From Branchiostoma floridae (lineage: Eukaryota; Chordata; Leptocardii; Amphioxiformes; Branchiostomatidae), in the NCBI RefSeq assembly GCF_000003815.2, contig NC_049994.1:41437-105436 (forward strand): DNA of 64,000 nt, written 5' to 3'. Both the position numbers and the translations under genes were made by a program. Shown piece after piece: positions 59,206-64,000 of this stretch (position 1 is its first letter; each line of letters opens with the position of its first letter). The notes under the pieces are model-generated. The model did not search any database. It worked only from the letters and a program-made list of their open reading frames with translations, and was not told the origin of the DNA.

Positions 59206-60095
59206 CTGTAGAAGTGAGCGAACGAAAAACATTAAAAAACACGTAAGGAAATGTATGGGTAAGGTCCTTATGAGTTTAGTGCGTTTTACCAACACACCTC
59301 GCGTACTAGTAATTTACCACAATTGAAAATCTGCCAAAAGGTTGTTGATTGTTAATTCATTATTCATTGCTACATAATCTATTGAAAAATAAAACTCCCA
59401 TCTGGAATTTAGTACTCATTTAAAGGTCGTTATACATCTATATCATAGTTCTAACATTCGTATTCATTGTATCAAAAGACAAATTTGGCCAAAAGCACTG
59501 GACCAGACTATCGTGAGCCAAATACTTCTGTTATTTCTAGATGGAGTCTATTTTCTGCCATTAAAGTATGTGCCAAAAACATGCAAAGCTTGGGTACTAC
59601 TGGCTTTGGTTGTTATAAATAGAATCTATCAAATTTCACTGTTATCGTCTATATCAAACACGGTAAACAAAACGTTAAAACATACCGTCTTCTAACTGAC
59701 TGTCGATTCAGTTGCACGATACGTCGATGTATCTAGGTAATAAGGTACGCCAAAAAAGGCCAATCAGGCCAACCGAGAAATTCCAGTATCTAGTATGACG
59801 GGTTGCAGATACATGTGAAAACGTACCAACCTGTTGTTTGACGAATAATATGTGGGCATGGCACGTGAATAGGTCTGAAAGCAGGCCTTCCAAGAAGACG
59901 TGCGTCATCAAATGTTTTCTTCTTCTCTACTTCGCCGAAGGCTAGGCGACCTAGTTACAAATTTGACAACATACTTGGACATTAGCCGATGTTCAAACCT
60001 GCTACGAAATCGCATTATCTAGTGTGACTTTTTTGTTATATAAACTTTCAAACCTGTCACTGCAAAGCAAACCTTGTAAACTTTTGCTTCATGTA
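59206..60095. other. Upstream of gene 4, no feature seen
   Basis: I did not find the noncoding leader exon that genes 1-3 share; gene 4 may use a different promoter or a diverged exon. Confidence 0.35.
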
Positions 60096-60380
60096 TTAAA
60101 CCTATTCAGACGAAAGGGGGGGGGGGTATGGTCGCCAACAACATATACAAATGTATTGGCTGTCGGGTTCGACTGGTCGCTTCTCTCTAGCCGCCGGCTA
60201 GGGATTAACATATAAATCGGCACCGACCGCACACGGCGATCGGTTGCTAGGGTATTCTTTCCCGTTGGTATGCGCGTACGACAGAATATCGGGCTACAGG
60301 ATGCCTACTCTTGGCTACAAGTAAAATATTTGAAAATAAACAAAATGTTTTGACAAGGAAAATGATTTCAAAACTAGATA
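60096..60380 (+). repeat. TTAA MITE end remnant followed by family B repeat head
   Basis: TTAA at 60096-60099 followed by ACCTATTCAGACGAAAGGGG is a solo left end of MITE family 1. At 60236-60380, GGCGATCGGTTGCTAGGG and following bases match the start of family B (10116-10260). Confidence 0.6.
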
Positions 60381-61121
60381 GGTAACATTTGCGAGCAAAT
60401 GCAGAATGTTTACCTTCACATACGGTGAAGCCTACCATTTCTACTTTAAATCTATTGTTAGGGATGGGTAGGAAAATATTTGTCTTTGCTTGTATTGCAG
60501 ACTTATGAAATACTGGTAGTCACATTTACTGAGGAGTTTTTAGTCCCCACAAGAACGAGTTAAAATGATAAGCTCAAACACGCACTCTTATTACTTCTCG
60601 CCATATATCTAACAGGAAAGATATAAGCACAAATCATGTACACTTTGAATCTTTTTTACAGCTTTAATAAAACAACTTTTGAGAACTTACATATGTCTTG
60701 CAACCTTATTTTTGTCCGTACAAACATACAAATCCAAAAAAAAAATCAAAATTCAAAAGATGCATACATAGATAATCATATACACATTGAACCTTATCCA
60801 CCATAATACTTTATAAAACTTTACAGTTGTGTTAAAACTAAACATGTTATATTCTGGTAACAAAGAGTTACCACTTTTTTTCTCTGTCTCTCTCTCCCCT
60901 CTCTAAAATATATTCTCTTTCTCTATCCCTCTATGATGTAAATAATAAATATATACATATGTATTATATTGCACATTCTTTTTTGCAGCCCCCACCCCCA
61001 CCAGGGTCAGGAAACAATGCCAAATGAGTTTTTTTCCAGCACCTATTAATTACAGAAATAAAAGACTTGTCTGTGAAAGTGTGATACTAATGGTTGCTCC
61101 AATTCTTGTTACTATATTCAG
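60381..61121. other. Intergenic, AT-rich with a (TC)n-rich patch
   Basis: CTCTGTCTCTCTCTCCCCTCTC near 60884-60905; no exon called. Confidence 0.35.
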
Positions 61122-61580
61122 ATACTGAGAAGCCAGAATGGGATCATGTAAGTTCTTTTCCAGTACATTTGGATATATTTTTAAGAATACGAACATTACC
61201 TTATCCACCAATAAATACATGCAGTACTACTGTCTTTCTCTATGTATGTTATAGATTGTTGCTTTTCTTATTTTTTTGCAGCAAAGACAAAGCCTCCAAT
61301 CCATTTGCGTCAGTTCTTTTATATTACATTTGGTGATATTGTAAACAGGATTGACAGGAAGACGTCAGCAGATTATATCCCTAGTTGGCATATAAAAAAA
61401 AAACAGCAGATCAAATTAGAAATTGATATGTAAGTGATGTTTCAATTTATGTATGTGTGTGAGGGGGTTATACTGGTGACCAAATCTTCAGCATATGAAG
61501 CGCTGACTCTAGAGGAGTCCTAAGGCACGATTCTTCGGAACAATTTGATATGCTGTCTAAACCTGACCCTTTGAAATGCT

Positions 61581-61633
<53 letters not shown>

Positions 61634-62556
61634 GTGGCTGCTGTGACATCATCGCAGAATCTGATTACATACGAATTTTTTTTCCAGCCAATATAGGGAC
61701 CCGAACACCAAACCTTCAATTGGGTAAGTTCTTTCACATAGTACTAATAACCAGCTCACCTTTCTTTTCACAATTAAAGTACATTGTAATAGTAAAAATA
61801 TCAAATAACACATATGTGTCAAGCAAAACTAACTATAAATGTTGTGTCAGGTTCCATTTGTTGATGGAATTACGTCTTTTCCCTTTCAGGAATTGGAGTA
61901 AATGGACTGATGCATCGGATCAAACGTTGCGCAAGTATGCTACACGCTTCTATCTAAGTTTTTATCTAAAGCTGTGTTTCTAAGATTGAAAAAAAGAATT
62001 GAAAAAAATTATTCAACACTGTGACAATAGAATTATGCAAGATTTGATTTTGTAATTTTCCATATTGAATAGCCTTCTTTTCCCTTCCATTCCAGATCTT
62101 GCTGTTTCTGCAAAAAGCCGGGCCACATCAAGAAAAACTGCAAGAAACTGCAAAAGTAATTGCATACATTTAGTTTGTTCTTCGTCTGTATTGCATCAAG
62201 TTAGAGCATGCAAAGATTTCATTTCTAGTTTTCAAATGGTAGAAAGTCATTTAAGCAACCAGGTTACCCTATAAGGTTTGACTTAATCACATTACAAAAA
62301 TAGTCACAGAATGAAATGTAACAATGCTTCCCACCAATTTGTCATCTTTACAAACAAATAGTACCATTGCCTTCCATGCTAATTGTTTACTGTCTCTCTT
62401 TCCCAATCCAGAACAAAATGCCACAATTGTGGAAAGAAGGGACACATCCGAAGCAAGTGTCGGCAGTACAAAGGCAGTGGATGTAGCCTTACACAAAGAA
62501 TATATAGCATTTTTCTTTCGCCCGTTCTGAGAGGATTTCAGGGCCCAAAAAGCTAA
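61122..62556 (+). CDS. Multi-exon protein with two CCHC zinc knuckles, 5' end not found
   Basis: Probable exons: 61122-61147 (weak), about 61283-61431, about 61687-61722, about 61892-61933, 62097-62155, 62412-62556. The second encodes LRQFFYITFGDIVNRIDRK, the third QYRDPNTKPSI, the fourth NWSKWTDASDQTLRK. The fifth gives CCFCKKPGHIKKNC and the sixth CHNCGKKGHIRSKC, both C-x2-C-x4-H-x4-C knuckles, as in nucleic-acid-binding proteins and retroviral or retrotransposon Gag. Joined phases keep one frame from exon 2 to the stop TAA at 62554-62556. The frame of the 26-bp first exon does not fit the preferred acceptor of the next one. True introns argue against a simple retrotransposon ORF. The family beyond the knuckles is unknown to me. 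Confidence 0.6.
61585..61626. repeat. (CA)n microsatellite, about 21 units
   Basis: Nearly perfect CA tract inside an intron of the zinc-knuckle gene. Confidence 0.95.
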
Positions 62557-63281
62557 ACCGAAATCATACGGTATCCTCAGCTTAATTGTCACGCGCGAAA
62601 ATGACCCATTTGTATGGTATATATAAGAAGTCATAGCTCAGACACTATACGTCACATCAAGCCGTAACATGTGTCCCCGTAAAGCCGATAAGTCAGAGTA
62701 CAACCTGATGTTCACGAAACGACTTTGACTTCAATTAGAAGCAAGGTTCGCTACGTCAAACTTGATCTCTCCTCAGATTCTTGTACGTTTCCGCCATGTT
62801 TTTTTGCCGAATTTCGCACCCTATGGGGGTTTTGCAGTGCCTGCTTCATCGACGTGATGATCTGTTTCCGGGTCATTGTTACATCACAGAGTATGTGGGT
62901 CATTATTTTGGCCAAAAATCGTGAAAAGAACGAAATGTACCATTCTTCGGCTGATCCGAGGATGATCAAGTTAAAGGTCTCAACTAATATTACGTTCTTA
63001 TATCCACTTTTTGACAAGAGAACGCCTGGTCCAGAGATTACGCACGCTGGAAACTCCGGACAAGAGAACGCTGCTCATGATCAAAACATGACATCATCTG
63101 TGTTTCGGTAGTTTTCGGTACTTATTACGATATATTCTTCGCCAAGAACGTGCATGTTCGGCTTTAACCTCGCTGATCTCCGCGACCACATCGGTAACGA
63201 TCTCAAGTTCGGCCATAGAGCATAGAATTCCCGGATGTCAAAGGGTGAAAAGAAGCTAATATCTTTTTTTGCGCTTCGTGA
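62557..63281. other. GC-richer stretch, possibly a gene start region
   Basis: Contains CCGCCATG near 62791 and a minus-strand 40-codon frame (63216-63094) beginning MAELEIVTDVVAEISEVKAE, with a possible donor ATATC|GTAATAAG. Base composition is more gene-like than the flanks, but no family is recognisable. Confidence 0.3.
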
Positions 63282-63605
63282 AGAGCCAAGTTGATTGCCC
63301 GAAGTCAGGCCGTGGGCGTCTGGGTGATCGCAGAGGCGACGGCACAACACCAGCCCGAGGCCTTAAAGATGATGCTGGGATCCAAGAAACACAGCCTTCA
63401 GAGCTATAGGAAGCACCTGGAACCTAATTTTCCTCAGCTCCGGCGAGGCAGAGGGGGAGGGGGGCCCACGTGCGCGAAGAAAACAACAACATTGCAGGGC
63501 CTGATCCGTGGCGTCGGTTCCCCCCAGTTTGAGTCGGAGACCGTAGAAGAAGAAGCCGGCAGCGATCCTTCGTCAGCAGAAGCTGCCAAGAGGCCAAGGC
63601 TTTGT
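63282..63605 (+). CDS. Possible internal coding exon, function unknown
   Basis: Open frame of about 105 codons. It is preceded by a pyrimidine-rich tract and AG dinucleotides, and followed by TTTGT|GTAAGA, a consensus donor at 63605/63606. It encodes VIAEATAQHQPEALKMMLGS, a GRGGGG stretch and an acidic Ser/Glu-rich end (TVEEEAGSDPSSAEAAKRPR). G+C content is much higher than in the AT-rich intron-like sequence that follows. No domain is recognised. A TTG, not ATG, begins the open stretch, so it is not a first exon as it stands. Confidence 0.35.
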
Positions 63606-64000
63606 GTAAGACTTTTTAAAAACATATCATCCATAAATCTTAGTTATAATATTTATTTTGCATGTCTTAAATTTTTATTTTCCTTCCGTTTTGTATTGTT
63701 GTATTTGCTTTCTTTAATGTCTTTTGATTCATCTTGCCCTCGCCAATCGATTTTAATTGCAAGAAAACTGAATTATTTCTTTCGATTTTGTTCACTTGTG
63801 AAACTACTTGCCCTCGCTAATCGATTTTAATTGCAATAGAACTTAATCCCCCACATTTAGTTTTTCATCAGATATTTGCATATTCCAACCGGAAATCAGA
63901 AAAAATGGAAGCTGTAAACATGTACTCCACGTTTTAAGCTTTTTGATTGGCTTACTCCTACCAAACCAAAGAATCTACTCTACGTAGTACTCTACTCTAC
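63606..64000. other. Intron-like AT-rich sequence to window end
   Basis: A local duplication: TTGCCCTCGCCAATCGATTT (63734) and TTGCCCTCGCTAATCGATTT (63810). Otherwise featureless. Confidence 0.4.

Noticed and set aside
61576-61640. His-Thr repeat protein start
   Set aside because: Translation of the CA microsatellite.
62725-63111. 128-codon plus-strand open frame
   Set aside because: No recognisable domain, start or splice context; overlaps an equally long antisense frame.

Overview
This window is animal nuclear DNA. It has long AT-rich introns with ordinary GT-AG splice sites, many small non-autonomous DNA transposons, tRNA-derived SINEs and decayed non-LTR retrotransposons. The gene families (a four-copy Gal3ST-like sulfotransferase cluster, a membrane-anchored NHL-repeat protein, a Krueppel-type C2H2 zinc-finger gene) and the repeat style suggest a marine invertebrate deuterostome. 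A cephalochordate (Branchiostoma/amphioxus) is the best guess; this is inference, not proof. Three 100-base N runs (611-710, 30360-30459, 55286-55385) are assembly gaps.

Layout. 1-6.9 kb: the end of a TTAA-flanked MITE, a foldback palindrome (1984-2407), a ten-finger C2H2 zinc-finger gene on the minus strand (2470-3852) with a probable 5' UTR exon near 4.5 kb, and a complete 937-bp TTAA MITE. 7-13.3 kb: sulfotransferase gene 1 (+), carrying an in-frame TAG. 13.3-20.2 kb: two more TTAA MITEs, a receptor-tyrosine-kinase exon broken by a 0.9-kb MITE, two dead non-LTR retrotransposon pieces, a hairpin with a hammerhead-ribozyme-like core, and a SINE. 20.7-30.2 kb: sulfotransferase gene 2 (-), intact. 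33.7-39.8 kb: a transmembrane NHL-repeat gene (-) with a one-base frameshift. 44.4-52.4 kb: sulfotransferase gene 3 (-), whose exon 1 donor is CT instead of GT. 54.5-59.2 kb: sulfotransferase gene 4 (-), intact, with a MITE three bases into an intron. 61.1-62.6 kb: exons of a two-CCHC zinc-knuckle protein (+).

The four sulfotransferase genes are the backbone of the window. I reconstructed all four by hand. Each has five coding exons with the same phases (2, 0, 2, 2) and encodes about 406-415 residues. The order is a signal anchor, a stem, the PAPS 5'-phosphosulfate motif HKTASGST, the 3'-phosphate motif FREPLNHFRS, and a conserved C-terminal region. The copies share introns and a spliced 5' noncoding exon, so whole gene blocks were duplicated. 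They show different fates: a nonsense codon, a splice-donor change, a MITE-derived C-terminus, and two intact reading frames.

The second theme is mobile DNA. One TTAA-target MITE family (piggyBac-like termini) has five or six copies here and carries many TGACGTCA (CRE-type) octamers and CCGCCATCTTG (YY1-type) motifs. Paralogous introns act as empty-site controls that fix the target duplication of one MITE exactly.
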